Assembly (NCBI GenBank): GCA_016178305.1
Contig: JACOTM010000070.1
Location: forward strand, 1-64,000
DNA length: 64,000 nucleotides
Direction of reading: 5' to 3'
DNA from: Flavobacteriia bacterium
Lineage (GTDB): Bacteria; Bacteroidota; Bacteroidia; Flavobacteriales_D; Crocinitomicaceae
The notes under the pieces are model-generated. The model was not told the DNA's origin. It did no database searches and saw nothing but the letters and a program-made list of their open reading frames with translations. This document shows, in pieces, positions 20,255 to 30,185 of this stretch. The translations under genes were made by a program, and so were the position numbers. Position 1 is the first letter of the stretch. Each line of letters starts with the position of its first letter.

Positions 20255-21655
20255 ATGTTCATACAAAAATATAAAGCAATTGATAGTACACAACATCTTG
20301 TTATCGTTGGTACAAAAAAATCTTTAGCAAATGAAATGAAAACTTTACCAACAGTTTTGGTTGAGTTCTTAAAGCACTTTTTAAAAAGTGAAAAAAAAAC
20401 AGATTATATCAAAACTTCGGATTCAATTTGTTATTTCATTAAAGGAGAACAAGATAGTGAAAAATTAAGAGTTGCTGGAGCTTCTGTTCAAAATTTAATT
20501 GGAAAAGAAGCTGTAAGTATTCAACTTATCGGAGAAGAATCTGAAGTATTGAATGTAGCAGAAGGTATTGCCTATGCTAATTATCAATTTATTAAATATT
20601 TTAAAGATTCAACAAAAAAGACGAATCAATTGAAAGCAATCTATGTGAGCGATAAAGTTGACAAGAAAAAAATTGAAGAACTAAATAACGTTATAAAAGC
20701 TGTTTATTGGGCAAGAGACATGGTTAATGAACCTGTTTCTTATTTGAATGCAACGAAATTAAGCGAGGAAATAGAACTTTTAGGAAAAGAAGCGAATTTT
20801 ACAGTTCAAGTTTTAGAAAAAACAAAAATTGAAACCTTGAAAATGGGTGGTTTATTGGCTGTAAATAAAGGTTCAATTGACCCACCAACTTTTACAATTG
20901 TTGAATACAAGCCTAAAAAAGCAACAAATAAAAAGCCAATTGTGTTGGTTGGAAAAGGAGTTGTGTATGATACAGGAGGATTGAGTTTAAAACCAACTCC
21001 AGGTTCAATGGATTGCATGAAAAGTGATATGGCAGGAGCTGCTTGTGTAATCGGAGCCGTTTATGCAGCCGCCTTGAACGATATTAAAACACATATTATT
21101 GCTCTAATTCCAGCAACTGATAATCGTCCAGGATTAAATGCTTATGCACCCGGAGACATTGTGACGATGTATGATGGAACAACCGTAGAAGTATTAAATA
21201 CAGATGCAGAAGGAAGAATGATTTTGGCAGATGCTTTGGCTTATTCGAAAAAATTCGATCCTGAATTGGTAATAGATGCAGCAACACTAACCGGAGCAGC
21301 TTTGAGAGCTATTGGACATCATGCTTCAATTGTAATGGGAAATGCATCGGATAAACAGTTTAGTCAATTGGAAAAATCTGGAAATGAAGAATTTGAACGT
21401 GTTGTACGTTTTCCTTTCTGGGACGAATATTATGAAGAAACAAAATCTTCAATTGCAGATTTGAAGAATTTAGGAGGGGCAAATGCAGGAATGATTACAG
21501 CTGGAAAATTTTTAGAACATTTTGTGAAAGCACCTTATATTCACATGGATATAGCAGGTCCAGCTTGGTTGGATGCTCCAATGGATTATAAAGGAAAAGG
21601 CGGAACAGGATCAGGAGTTCGTTTATTACATAACTTTGTGAAAAATTACAAATAA
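20255..21655 (+). CDS. pepA: Leucyl aminopeptidase, M17 family
   Basis: Signature NTDAEGRMILADALAY; VGKGVVYDTGGLSLKPTPGSMDCMKSDMAGAA. ORF starts at 20234. Confidence 0.93.
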   Translation: MFIQKYKAIDSTQHLVIVGTKKSLANEMKTLPTVLVEFLKHFLKSEKKTDYIKTSDSICYFIKGEQDSEKLRVAGASVQNLIGKEAVSIQLIGEESEVLNVAEGIAYANYQFIKYFKDSTKKTNQLKAIYVSDKVDKKKIEELNNVIKAVYWARDMVNEPVSYLNATKLSEEIELLGKEANFTVQVLEKTKIETLKMGGLLAVNKGSIDPPTFTIVEYKPKKATNKKPIVLVGKGVVYDTGGLSLKPTPGSMDCMKSDMAGAACVIGAVYAAALNDIKTHIIALIPATDNRPGLNAYAPGDIVTMYDGTTVEVLNTDAEGRMILADALAYSKKFDPELVIDAATLTGAALRAIGHHASIVMGNASDKQFSQLEKSGNEEFERVVRFPFWDEYYEETKSSIADLKNLGGANAGMITAGKFLEHFVKAPYIHMDIAGPAWLDAPMDYKGKGGTGSGVRLLHNFVKNYK

Positions 21656-22755
21656 TGGAAAAGGAGAAAGAAAAAGATCATTCACATATAACACCAATTC
21701 GAGTAGGAATTTCTATTGGAGACATCAATGGTATTGGTCCTGAAGTTGTGATTAAAGCTTTGAATGATTCTCAGCTATTAATTGATTGTACACCTATTAT
21801 TTACGCTTCAACAAAAACGATTTCGTATCATAAAAAAGCAATAAAACAGCATGATTTTATGTATCAGTCTTGTCGCACAGCAGATGAAGCACACCATAAG
21901 AAAGTGAATGTTGTCAATGTGTGGAATGAAGAAATTCAATTTGAATTAGGAAAAGCAACAGAAATAGGAGGTAAATTTGCTTTTTTATCTTTAGAGCGTG
22001 CAACCAAAGATTTAGCAGAAGGGAAAATAGATGTTTTAGTGACAGCCCCAATTTCTAAAGAAGCAATGAAAAAATCAGGATTTCAATTTCCAGGACATAC
22101 TGAATTTTTAGCAGATATGGCTGGAATTGATGAGGCTTTGATGATGATGGTGAGCGAGACCTTGAGAGTAGCATTGGTTACTACACATATTCCAATCAAT
22201 GAAGTTAGCACTGCATTAACAATAGATAAAATTTATAGAAAGATTCTAGAAGTTGAAAAAAGTTTAAAAAATGATTTTGGGATTCAACGACCTAAAATTG
22301 CTGTTTTGGGATTAAATCCACATGCTGGCGAAAATGGAAAAATGGGAACAGAAGATTTAGAAATAATCGTTCCTGCAATTACAAAAGCAAAAGAAGAAAA
22401 TAAAGTAATAGCAGTTGGACCGTTTCCGGCAGATGGTTTTTTTGGATCAGCAGCGATGGGGCAGTATGATGCTGTTTTAGCGATGTATCATGATCAAGGA
22501 TTGATTCCATTTAAGACCATTGCTTTTGAAAATGGAGTCAATTTCACAGCAGGATTACCGGTAGTAAGAACATCTCCTGATCATGGAACAGCTTTCGATA
22601 TTGTAGGTCAAAATATAGCATCCCCTCAATCGATGCGAAGCGCTATTTATTTAGCGATAGATATTTTTAGAAAGCAAAAATTAAGAAAAGAAATAACAGC
22701 GAATCCATTAAAATTTCAAGCACCTGAGAAGAAAAAAGCAGGAGCTTTAGATTAG
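21655..22755 (+). CDS. pdxA: 4-hydroxythreonine-4-phosphate dehydrogenase
   Basis: RVGISIGDINGIGPEVVIKAL; GLNPHAGENGKMGTEDLEIIVPAI; AMYHDQGLIPFKTIAFENGVNFTAGLPVVRTSPDHGTAFDI. 1-nt overlap with pepA (TAATG). Confidence 0.96.
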   Translation: MEKEKEKDHSHITPIRVGISIGDINGIGPEVVIKALNDSQLLIDCTPIIYASTKTISYHKKAIKQHDFMYQSCRTADEAHHKKVNVVNVWNEEIQFELGKATEIGGKFAFLSLERATKDLAEGKIDVLVTAPISKEAMKKSGFQFPGHTEFLADMAGIDEALMMMVSETLRVALVTTHIPINEVSTALTIDKIYRKILEVEKSLKNDFGIQRPKIAVLGLNPHAGENGKMGTEDLEIIVPAITKAKEENKVIAVGPFPADGFFGSAAMGQYDAVLAMYHDQGLIPFKTIAFENGVNFTAGLPVVRTSPDHGTAFDIVGQNIASPQSMRSAIYLAIDIFRKQKLRKEITANPLKFQAPEKKKAGALD

Positions 22756-22836
22756 GAAATAAGTAGAATAAAGACCTTCGCAAATAAAAAAATGTTAAAA
22801 AGTTAATAGATATTAACAATTTTCAGTTAAAAATGT

Positions 22837-22844
22837 TAACTTTG
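22837..22844 (+). promoter_or_regulatory. Bacteroidota -7 box upstream of the DUF177-rpmF-plsX-fabH operon
   Basis: TAACTTTG followed by CAGTCCG, 23 nt before the DUF177 ATG. Confidence 0.6.
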
Positions 22845-22867
22845 CAGTCCGATTTTAGGAAATAAGT

Positions 22868-23464
22868 ATGTCGAAACACGAATATATAATACCATTTGTT
22901 GGTTTAAAGATTGGTTTTCATGTATTTGAATTCGAAATATCGGATGCGTTCTTTGATGAAATAGAATATTCAATAATACACAGTGGAAATGTCCACGTTC
23001 GTTTAGAGTTGGAGAAAAAAGAAACAATGTTGGTTGGGCATTATCAAATTGAAGGATTGGTGAAAACTGGTTGTGATAGATGTAATGATCCAATTGAAGT
23101 TGAAATTGACGGTGAATACCAAATGATATATAAATTTGGAGGAGAAGCTACAGATGATGAAACGTTGATTGTTTTAGATTTCGAAGCATACGAGTTGGAT
23201 GTAAAAATGAATATCTATGAATTAATTTCGGTTTCATTACCAGTAAGGGTAGTACATGAAGCGGGAGAATGTAATCCAGAAATGTTGGCATTGTTAGAAC
23301 AATATGTAATCAATGTTAATGATGAGGAAGATGATGATGACTTTGACGACGATGACGAATTTGATGAAGACGACGATGAGGAGGATTTGGAAGATGAAGA
23401 CGGAGACGGCAATGATAATGACGATATCGATCCACGATGGTCGATATTGAAAAATTTGAATTAA
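22868..23464 (+). CDS. DUF177/YceD family protein with Asp/Glu-rich C-terminal tail
   Basis: Position before rpmF; VKTGCDRCNDPIEVEIDGEYQMIYKF...; acidic tail EEDDDDFDDDDEFDEDDDEEDLEDEDGDG. Confidence 0.85.
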   Translation: MSKHEYIIPFVGLKIGFHVFEFEISDAFFDEIEYSIIHSGNVHVRLELEKKETMLVGHYQIEGLVKTGCDRCNDPIEVEIDGEYQMIYKFGGEATDDETLIVLDFEAYELDVKMNIYELISVSLPVRVVHEAGECNPEMLALLEQYVINVNDEEDDDDFDDDDEFDEDDDEEDLEDEDGDGNDNDDIDPRWSILKNLN

Positions 23465-23484
23465 AAAGCAATAAATAGAGTAAA

Positions 23485-23676
23485 ATGGCACATCCAAAAA
23501 GAAGAATCTCTACAACAAGAAGAGATAAAAGAAGAACGCATTTTAAAGCAGTAGCTGATAATATTGCGACTTGCCCAACAACAGGACAACCACATTTGTT
23601 TCACCATGCACACTGGCATGAAGGGAAACTTTATTACAAAGGTAGAGTTGTTGCAGAAAAAGAAGTTGCAGTTTAA
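23485..23676 (+). CDS. rpmF: 50S ribosomal protein L32
   Basis: [44 protein letters not shown]. Confidence 0.97.
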   Translation: MAHPKRRISTTRRDKRRTHFKAVADNIATCPTTGQPHLFHHAHWHEGKLYYKGRVVAEKEVAV

Positions 23677-23706
23677 TTAACTGTTAATTGAAAAAAATTC
23701 TTCTTG

Positions 23707-24645
23707 ATGAAGATAGGAATAGATATTTTTGGTGGTGATTTTGCTCCGGATGCTAACGTGTCTGGCGCAATCCTTGCCCAAAAAGAACTTCCTGGAGATA
23801 CTACAATTGTCTTAATTGGTGACCAAGATATAATCTTGAGTTGCCTTTCTAAGTTTGGAGGAAATCCATCTGATTTTGAGATTGTACATGCCCCGGATAC
23901 TATTACGATGCATGACCATCCAACACGAGCGATTCCACAAAAGCCAAAAAGCACAATTGCAGTAGGTTTTGATTTATTGGCCTCCAAAAAAATTGATGCA
24001 TTTGCAAGTACTGGAAATACGGGTGCTATGTTGGTTGGTTCAATCTATAAAATCAATACTATTCCAGGAATTATTCGACCATGTATTACGTCAACTTTAC
24101 CAACAATAATTGGATCAAATTCGATTTTATTAGATGTTGGATCAAATGCTGACTGTAAGCCAGATGTCTTATATCAATTTGCAATATTAGGTTCCCTTTA
24201 TGCTAAAAATGTATATGGAATTGAAAAACCAAAAGTTGCCTTGTTAAGCATCGGTGAAGAAGAATCAAAAGGAAATTTATTAACAATAGCGACTTACAAG
24301 CTATTAGCAGAATCCGATGAGGTTAATTTTGTTGGAAATGTTGAAGGTCGTGATTTGTTTTTAGGTAAAGCAGATGTTATTGTATGTGATGGTTTTACAG
24401 GAAATATTGTCTTGAAAGAAGCTGAGGGTATTTTTTACTTGATGAAAAAACGAGGCATTAAAGATGAATATTTTGATCGTTTCAATTATGAGAATTATGG
24501 GGGTACACCCATATTAGGAGTTAAAGGAAATGTGATTATTGGGCATGGAATTTCCAACGATGTAGCTGTTAAAAATATGATAAAACACGCTTTTGAAGTT
24601 GCTAAATCAGGTTTAGCAGTAAAAGTTAATGAAGCATTTAATTAA
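23707..24645 (+). CDS. plsX: Phosphate acyltransferase
   Basis: MKIGIDIFGGDFAPDANVSGAILA...FASTGNTGAMLVGS; between rpmF and fabH. Confidence 0.95.
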   Translation: MKIGIDIFGGDFAPDANVSGAILAQKELPGDTTIVLIGDQDIILSCLSKFGGNPSDFEIVHAPDTITMHDHPTRAIPQKPKSTIAVGFDLLASKKIDAFASTGNTGAMLVGSIYKINTIPGIIRPCITSTLPTIIGSNSILLDVGSNADCKPDVLYQFAILGSLYAKNVYGIEKPKVALLSIGEEESKGNLLTIATYKLLAESDEVNFVGNVEGRDLFLGKADVIVCDGFTGNIVLKEAEGIFYLMKKRGIKDEYFDRFNYENYGGTPILGVKGNVIIGHGISNDVAVKNMIKHAFEVAKSGLAVKVNEAFN

Positions 24646-24648
24646 ACT

Positions 24649-25638
24649 ATGGGAAAAATAACTGCAGCAATAACAGGAGTAAACGGATATGTTCCCGAAT
24701 ATGTGTTGTCGAATGAAGACCTAGCTAAAATGGTCGATACAACAGATGAATGGATTACAACACGTACGGGTATTAAAGAAAGAAGAATCATGAAGGATGG
24801 CGCTTCTTCGGATATGGCAGTAGAAGCGATAAATGGTTTATTGACAAAGATGAATCTTGATCCATTGGAGATTGATTTAGTAATTGTTGGTACGGTAACA
24901 CCAGATCATCCTTTCCCTAGTACTTCAAATATAATTTGCGATAAAGTTGGAATGAAAAACGCATGGGGCTTCGATTTAATCGCAGCTTGTTCGGGTTTTA
25001 TTTATGCTTTGTCAACGGGTGCTCAATTTATTGAAACTGGAAAATATAAAAAAGTAATCGTAGTTGGTGTGGACAAAATGTCTTCGATTATTGATTATGA
25101 AGATAGAACAACCTGTATCATTTTTGGAGATGGATGCGGGGCTGTATTATTAGAACCAAACGAAGAAGGATTGGGTGTTCAAGATTTTATTTTAAGAGCT
25201 GATGGTTCTGGAAGAGAATTTTTGATTCAACCAGCTGGAGGTTCAGCAAATCCTCCAACTATTGAAACAGTTGAAAATAAAATGCACTTTGTAAAGCAAG
25301 AAGGAAAATCAGTTTTCAAATTTGCAGTAACAAATATGGCTGAAGTTTCAGCTGAAATTATGGAAAAAAATAATTTAACAAGTGAAGATGTTGATTGGTT
25401 AGTTCCACATCAAGCGAACTTGAGAATTATTGATGCAACAGCAAACAGAATGGGCTTACCAGCTGAAAAAGTAATGATTAACATTGAAAAATATGGGAAT
25501 ACTACAGCTGGAACGTTACCACTTTGTTTATGGGATTATGAGAAACAATTGAAAAAAGGGGACACTTTAATTCTTTCCGCATTTGGTGGTGGATTTACAT
25601 GGGGAGCTGTTTACCTAAAATGGGCTTATAACGCATAA
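24649..25638 (+). CDS. fabH: Beta-ketoacyl-ACP synthase III
   Basis: [15 protein letters not shown]; active-site [32 protein letters not shown]. Confidence 0.96.
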   Translation: MGKITAAITGVNGYVPEYVLSNEDLAKMVDTTDEWITTRTGIKERRIMKDGASSDMAVEAINGLLTKMNLDPLEIDLVIVGTVTPDHPFPSTSNIICDKVGMKNAWGFDLIAACSGFIYALSTGAQFIETGKYKKVIVVGVDKMSSIIDYEDRTTCIIFGDGCGAVLLEPNEEGLGVQDFILRADGSGREFLIQPAGGSANPPTIETVENKMHFVKQEGKSVFKFAVTNMAEVSAEIMEKNNLTSEDVDWLVPHQANLRIIDATANRMGLPAEKVMINIEKYGNTTAGTLPLCLWDYEKQLKKGDTLILSAFGGGFTWGAVYLKWAYNA

Positions 25639-25670
25639 TATTAATTAAGAACAAACTAAAAATCGAAAAT

Positions 25671-26150
25671 ATGAATTTAACTGAAATACAAGATTTAATC
25701 AAATTTGTAGCAAAATCAGGAGTTAACGAAGTTGAAATCGAACAAAAAGATTTTAAAATCATTATCAAAGCTGAACAAAAAGGAAAAGATCAACCTGTAT
25801 ATATTCAGGCTACAGCTCCAGTTGCTTTACCCCAAGCAGCACCAGTTGCTCCAGCAGCAGCGCCAGTTGCTCCAGCAGCACCAGTCGCTCCAGTTGCTGA
25901 TGATTCAAAATATATTATTGTAAAATCTCCTATGATTGGTACTTTCTACCGTTCTGCAGGACCAGATAAGGATGCTTTCGTAAATGTTGGAGCATCTATT
26001 TCAGCTGGTACAACTTTATGTATCATCGAAGCGATGAAATTATTCAACGAAATTGAATCAGAAGTTTCTGGTAAAATCGTAAAAGTATTAGTTGATGATG
26101 CTTCTCCAGTTGAATATGATCAACCTTTATTTTTGGTAGATCCAGCATAA
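25671..26150 (+). CDS. accB: Acetyl-CoA carboxylase biotin carboxyl carrier protein
   Basis: Ala/Pro linker and biotinylation motif IIEAMKLFNEIE. Confidence 0.96.
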   Translation: MNLTEIQDLIKFVAKSGVNEVEIEQKDFKIIIKAEQKGKDQPVYIQATAPVALPQAAPVAPAAAPVAPAAPVAPVADDSKYIIVKSPMIGTFYRSAGPDKDAFVNVGASISAGTTLCIIEAMKLFNEIESEVSGKIVKVLVDDASPVEYDQPLFLVDPA

Positions 26151-26169
26151 TTTAGGATTTAAATATTTA

Positions 26170-26214
26170 TTAGGGATTGAAAATCAGAAGCTATTTCAGA
26201 TTTTTAATCCCTAA
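26170..26214 (+). promoter_or_regulatory. Hairpin between accB and accC
   Basis: TTAGGGATTGAAAATC / GATTTTTAATCCCTAA imperfect stem with a perfect 9-bp outer arm. Confidence 0.4.
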
Positions 26215-26240
26215 TTCTGTAATTAATAAATACTTATAAA

Positions 26241-27581
26241 ATGTTTAAAAAAATATTAATCGCAAATAGAGGTGAAATTGCTTTACGTGTTATTCGTACT
26301 TGTAAAGAGATGGGAATCAAAACAGTTGCTGTTTATTCAACCGCAGATAAAGATAGTTTACCTGTACGTTTTGCAGATGAAGCTGTTTGTATTGGTCCAG
26401 CTGTAAGTTCAAAATCGTATTTATCGATTCCAAATATTATTGCAGCAGCAGAAATTACAAATGCAGATGCAATTCATCCTGGTTACGGTTTCCTTTCTGA
26501 AAATGAAAAATTTTCAAAAGTATGTCAAGAATCAGGAATTAAATTTATTGGAGCTTTACCTGAGCAAATTGCAAGTATGGGTGATAAGGCAACTGCAAAA
26601 GCTACAATGATTGCTGCAGGAGTTCCTTGTGTACCTGGCTCTGTTGGTTTATTGGAAAGTGTTGAAGATGCTAAAGCGCAAGCTAAAAAAATCGTTTATC
26701 CTGTAATCATGAAAGCAACTGCAGGTGGTGGTGGTAAAGGAATGCGAATTGTTTGGAAAGAAGAGGATTTAGAAGCTGCTTGGGATTCTGCTCGAAAAGA
26801 ATCTGCGGCTGCGTTTGGTAATGATGGTTTGTATATGGAGAAATACATTGAAGAACCTCGCCATATCGAAATTCAAATTGCTGGAGATCAATACGGAAAT
26901 GCTTGTCATTTATCTGAAAGAGATTGTTCTATTCAAAGACGTCATCAAAAATTGGTGGAAGAAACACCTTCTCCTTTTATGACAGATGAATTAAGAAATA
27001 AAATGGGTGAAGCTGCTATAAAAGCAGCAAAAGCAGTTAGATATGAAGGAGTTGGTACAGTTGAGTTTTTAGTTGATAAAAACCGTGATTTCTACTTCAT
27101 GGAAATGAATACACGTATCCAAGTGGAGCATACAATTACGGAAGAAGTAATTGACTATGACTTGATTAAAGAACAAATTAAATTGGCAGCGGGAGATAAA
27201 ATCTCTGGAAAAAATTATTTTCCACATTTACACGCAATTCAATGCCGTATCAATGCGGAAGATCCTGATCATGATTTCAGACCTTCTCCAGGAAAAATTA
27301 CAAGTTATCACTCTCCAGGTGGTCATGGTGTTCGTGTAGATTCTCATGCACATGCAGGATATACGATTCCACCAAATTATGATTCCATGATTGGTAAATT
27401 AATTACTGTTGCTCAAACAAGAGAAGAAGCAATTCTTAAAATGAAAAGAGCATTGGAAGAATATATCATTGAAGGAATTAAAACAACAATTCCTTTCCAT
27501 ATAAAATTAATGGATGATCCAAAGTTTAGAGAAGGAAACTTTACTACAGCTTTCATGGATACCTTTGAATATAAGTCGTAA
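26241..27581 (+). CDS. accC: Acetyl-CoA carboxylase biotin carboxylase subunit
   Basis: [56 protein letters not shown]. Confidence 0.97.
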   Translation: MFKKILIANRGEIALRVIRTCKEMGIKTVAVYSTADKDSLPVRFADEAVCIGPAVSSKSYLSIPNIIAAAEITNADAIHPGYGFLSENEKFSKVCQESGIKFIGALPEQIASMGDKATAKATMIAAGVPCVPGSVGLLESVEDAKAQAKKIVYPVIMKATAGGGGKGMRIVWKEEDLEAAWDSARKESAAAFGNDGLYMEKYIEEPRHIEIQIAGDQYGNACHLSERDCSIQRRHQKLVEETPSPFMTDELRNKMGEAAIKAAKAVRYEGVGTVEFLVDKNRDFYFMEMNTRIQVEHTITEEVIDYDLIKEQIKLAAGDKISGKNYFPHLHAIQCRINAEDPDHDFRPSPGKITSYHSPGGHGVRVDSHAHAGYTIPPNYDSMIGKLITVAQTREEAILKMKRALEEYIIEGIKTTIPFHIKLMDDPKFREGNFTTAFMDTFEYKS

Positions 27582-27760
27582 GATTTTTAGTAACTGTCTA
27601 AAATTATTTGATAAAAAGATTTTATTGGATTTTTTACTCAAAAAAGGCAAGATTTTCAGTAATAATGGATCTTTATTTCTTAAAAACTTAACGCGTTTTG
27701 AGAGGAAAAGACTTAAAATATTGAAATCATAATAAATTTTGAAAATAAACGTAGCGAAAT

Positions 27761-28264
27761 TTATTTTTTCGCGGTATCACATTTCTTTTTGCATGCTGCA
27801 TCACAAGCTCCTTTTTCTTTTTCGCATTTAGCCATACAAGCAGCATCACAATTTTTCATTTTTGCGGCACATTCTGCAGGCGTGTTGCAATCTTCACTTT
27901 TTGGACAAATTTTCATGTCTGCACAACAACTCTTAGTTGAATCACAAGAACCGTTCATGTTTTTTGAACAAGCATTCATGTCTTTGTGACATGCTTGCCC
28001 TTCCATACATTCTTTTTTGATCATCATGCATTTTTCTTCGTTCATTCCTTTTGAACATTGTCCTGACCCGCATTTTGATGGGCACATCATCGTACCAATT
28101 AATCCAATGACAAAAACGATTGTACTGAAAGTAATAGCTAGATAAGAAGCTAGTTTTGAGAACTTTCCTAAACCTTCTTTTTTAGAATAGCCTAATAAAA
28201 ATAAACCCCCTAAAAGTGTTATCAAAGCTAATAAGCACATGATAATTGTTGAAAATAACATCAT
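27761..28264 (-). CDS. Small membrane protein with Cys-rich C-terminal tail
   Basis: Two TM segments, then a tail of about 107 aa with 19 Cys (MMCPSKCGSGQCSKG...CDAACKKKCDTAKK). Confidence 0.7.
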   Translation of the reverse strand: MMLFSTIIMCLLALITLLGGLFLLGYSKKEGLGKFSKLASYLAITFSTIVFVIGLIGTMMCPSKCGSGQCSKGMNEEKCMMIKKECMEGQACHKDMNACSKNMNGSCDSTKSCCADMKICPKSEDCNTPAECAAKMKNCDAACMAKCEKEKGACDAACKKKCDTAKK

Positions 28265-28393
28265 AGTAAAAAATATTTGGTTTTACATTAATCGATTACC
28301 AAGATACAACTAAAATAGAATACACAAAAACCGTTTATCAAATAATTCCCAAAGAAATAATTGTAATTCTCAAGTTAAAAATTTTTTCAAAAA

Positions 28394-28424
28394 CCGATAG
28401 ATTTGATTCCTTTACCGATATTAT
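28394..28424 (+). promoter_or_regulatory. Paired CCGATA direct repeat (21-bp spacing) upstream of the sulfatase gene
   Basis: CCGATA at 28394 and 28415 within TTTACCGATATTAT; same arrangement at 30104/30125. Confidence 0.55.
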
Positions 28425-28473
28425 GCTTGAATTTCATTCTATTTTCAGTTATTTGTTTCAAATACAGCAGAAA

Positions 28474-30081
28474 ATGAAAAAAATAATCGTTGGAGTTTTT
28501 GGATTAATGTACACATTTATTATCCAAGCTCAAAAAAATACAATTCTAATAATTGCAGATGATATTAGTCCTGATTACTTTGGAATGTATAATGAATCAA
28601 GTGATACAGCAAACACACCCAATATTCGAAAATTATTGGAAAAAGGAGTGTTATTTACTAAAGCTTGGGCTAGTCCATTATGTTCCATCACACGTTCAGA
28701 AATGTTAACTGGAAAATATCCTTTTCGAACGAATATTGGTGCGGTAATAACAGGACCAACTTCTCCTCAAATAGATACTGCTGAAATGAGTTTGGCTAAA
28801 TTATTGAAATTTTATGCTCCACAAAAATACAATACTGCTTGTGTTGGAAAATGGCATTTAACTTTAGGTGTACAAGCAAAATATACCTACCCAAATATTT
28901 TAGGATTTGATTATTATTCAGGTAATTTTAACGGTGCTATCCCTGATTTTTACAATTACACTAAAGTCACCAATGGAATTGCTTCTACAGTTACAAATTA
29001 CGCAACAACTGAAACCGTTAATGATGCGATCAATTGGTTGGATACAATGGATAATACAAAGCCTTATTTCTTATGGCTGGCTTTCAATGCTCCTCATACA
29101 CCTCTTCATGTTCCTCCTTCCAATTTAGTTGATATCACTGGTTTAACGGGTACAACACAAGATATTAATGTGAATGGAGCAAATTATTTGAAAGCAGATT
29201 TAGAAGCAATGGATACTGAAATAGGTCGTTTGTTTACTTATTTAATTACTAATAATTTAATGGATAGTACAACTATTATATTTATGGGAGATAATGGAAA
29301 TGCGACTCAAACATCACAAAATCCAATTAAAACAAAATCGAAAGATACTGTTTATGATTATGGTGTCAGAGTTCCTTTAATTGTTTCTGGACCATCTGTT
29401 GTTAACCCAAATAGATCAAGTGATGCTTTGATAAATATTCCAGATTTATTCGCAACTATTTTAGAATTAAGTGACTATTCCAATTGGTTGGCTGCTGTCC
29501 CTGTGAATAAATTACCTATAGATGGTAGAAGTTTAATGCCAATCATTCAAAATACATCTCAAATAGTACACGATTGGGTATTTACACAAAAATTCACCAC
29601 TCCTATGGATTCTAGTGATGGAGTTTCTATTCGGAATCAAGATTACCATTTAATTCGATTTGATTATGGAGGAGAAGAATTTTACAATCAAACTTTAGAT
29701 CATTTTGAAATTAATAATTTACTGGATTCAACGATGTCTTCCACAGAGATTCTAAATTATAATCTCTTATGTGATTCTTTACATAGTTTGGTCAACACAC
29801 AAAGTTGCTCAATTAACGGTATTCTAAATGTTGAAAATAAACTTGTATTCAATCTTATACCCAATCCAACAGTAAATGAATTCATGATTGAATCAAATTT
29901 AAATGAAGCTTATAATCTTCAAATTTATAATTCACTCGGCTTGTTGGTTCAAGAAATGAAAGTGGAAGCTGATCAAAAAACAGTTCAATCAGTAAATTTA
30001 TTATCAGGAACATATATGGTTAAATTAATTTCAAAAAGTGGTGTTCAAATTTCAAGTAAAATTTTGATTTTGAATGACTAA
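28474..30081 (+). CDS. Secreted sulfatase (type I arylsulfatase fold) with T9SS sorting domain
   Basis: NTILIIADDISPDYFGMY; CSITRSEMLTGKYPFRTN; GKWHLTLG; FMGDNGNA; C-terminal LIPNPTVNEFMIES... Confidence 0.85.
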   Translation: MKKIIVGVFGLMYTFIIQAQKNTILIIADDISPDYFGMYNESSDTANTPNIRKLLEKGVLFTKAWASPLCSITRSEMLTGKYPFRTNIGAVITGPTSPQIDTAEMSLAKLLKFYAPQKYNTACVGKWHLTLGVQAKYTYPNILGFDYYSGNFNGAIPDFYNYTKVTNGIASTVTNYATTETVNDAINWLDTMDNTKPYFLWLAFNAPHTPLHVPPSNLVDITGLTGTTQDINVNGANYLKADLEAMDTEIGRLFTYLITNNLMDSTTIIFMGDNGNATQTSQNPIKTKSKDTVYDYGVRVPLIVSGPSVVNPNRSSDALINIPDLFATILELSDYSNWLAAVPVNKLPIDGRSLMPIIQNTSQIVHDWVFTQKFTTPMDSSDGVSIRNQDYHLIRFDYGGEEFYNQTLDHFEINNLLDSTMSSTEILNYNLLCDSLHSLVNTQSCSINGILNVENKLVFNLIPNPTVNEFMIESNLNEAYNLQIYNSLGLLVQEMKVEADQKTVQSVNLLSGTYMVKLISKSGVQISSKILILND

Positions 30082-30103
30082 AAGTGATAATATACATCAA
30101 ACT

Positions 30104-30134
30104 CCGATACAAATTTGACGTTTACCGATATTAT
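30104..30134 (+). promoter_or_regulatory. Paired CCGATA direct repeat (21-bp spacing) upstream of the arylsulfotransferase gene
   Basis: CCGATA at 30104 and 30125 within TTTACCGATATTAT, 51 nt before the ATG. Confidence 0.55.
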
Positions 30135-30185
30135 TTTAATGGAATTAATTTAATTTATTCTTTTGTTACATCAAACTTTTAAACT

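Noticed and set aside
23215-23412. Minus-strand Ser-rich ORF (MPSPSSSSKSSSSSSSS...)
   Set aside because: Antisense of the Asp/Glu-rich DUF177 tail; compositional artefact.
27514-27732. 72-aa ORF overlapping the accC 3' end
   Set aside because: Overlaps accC and has no recognisable protein features; spurious.
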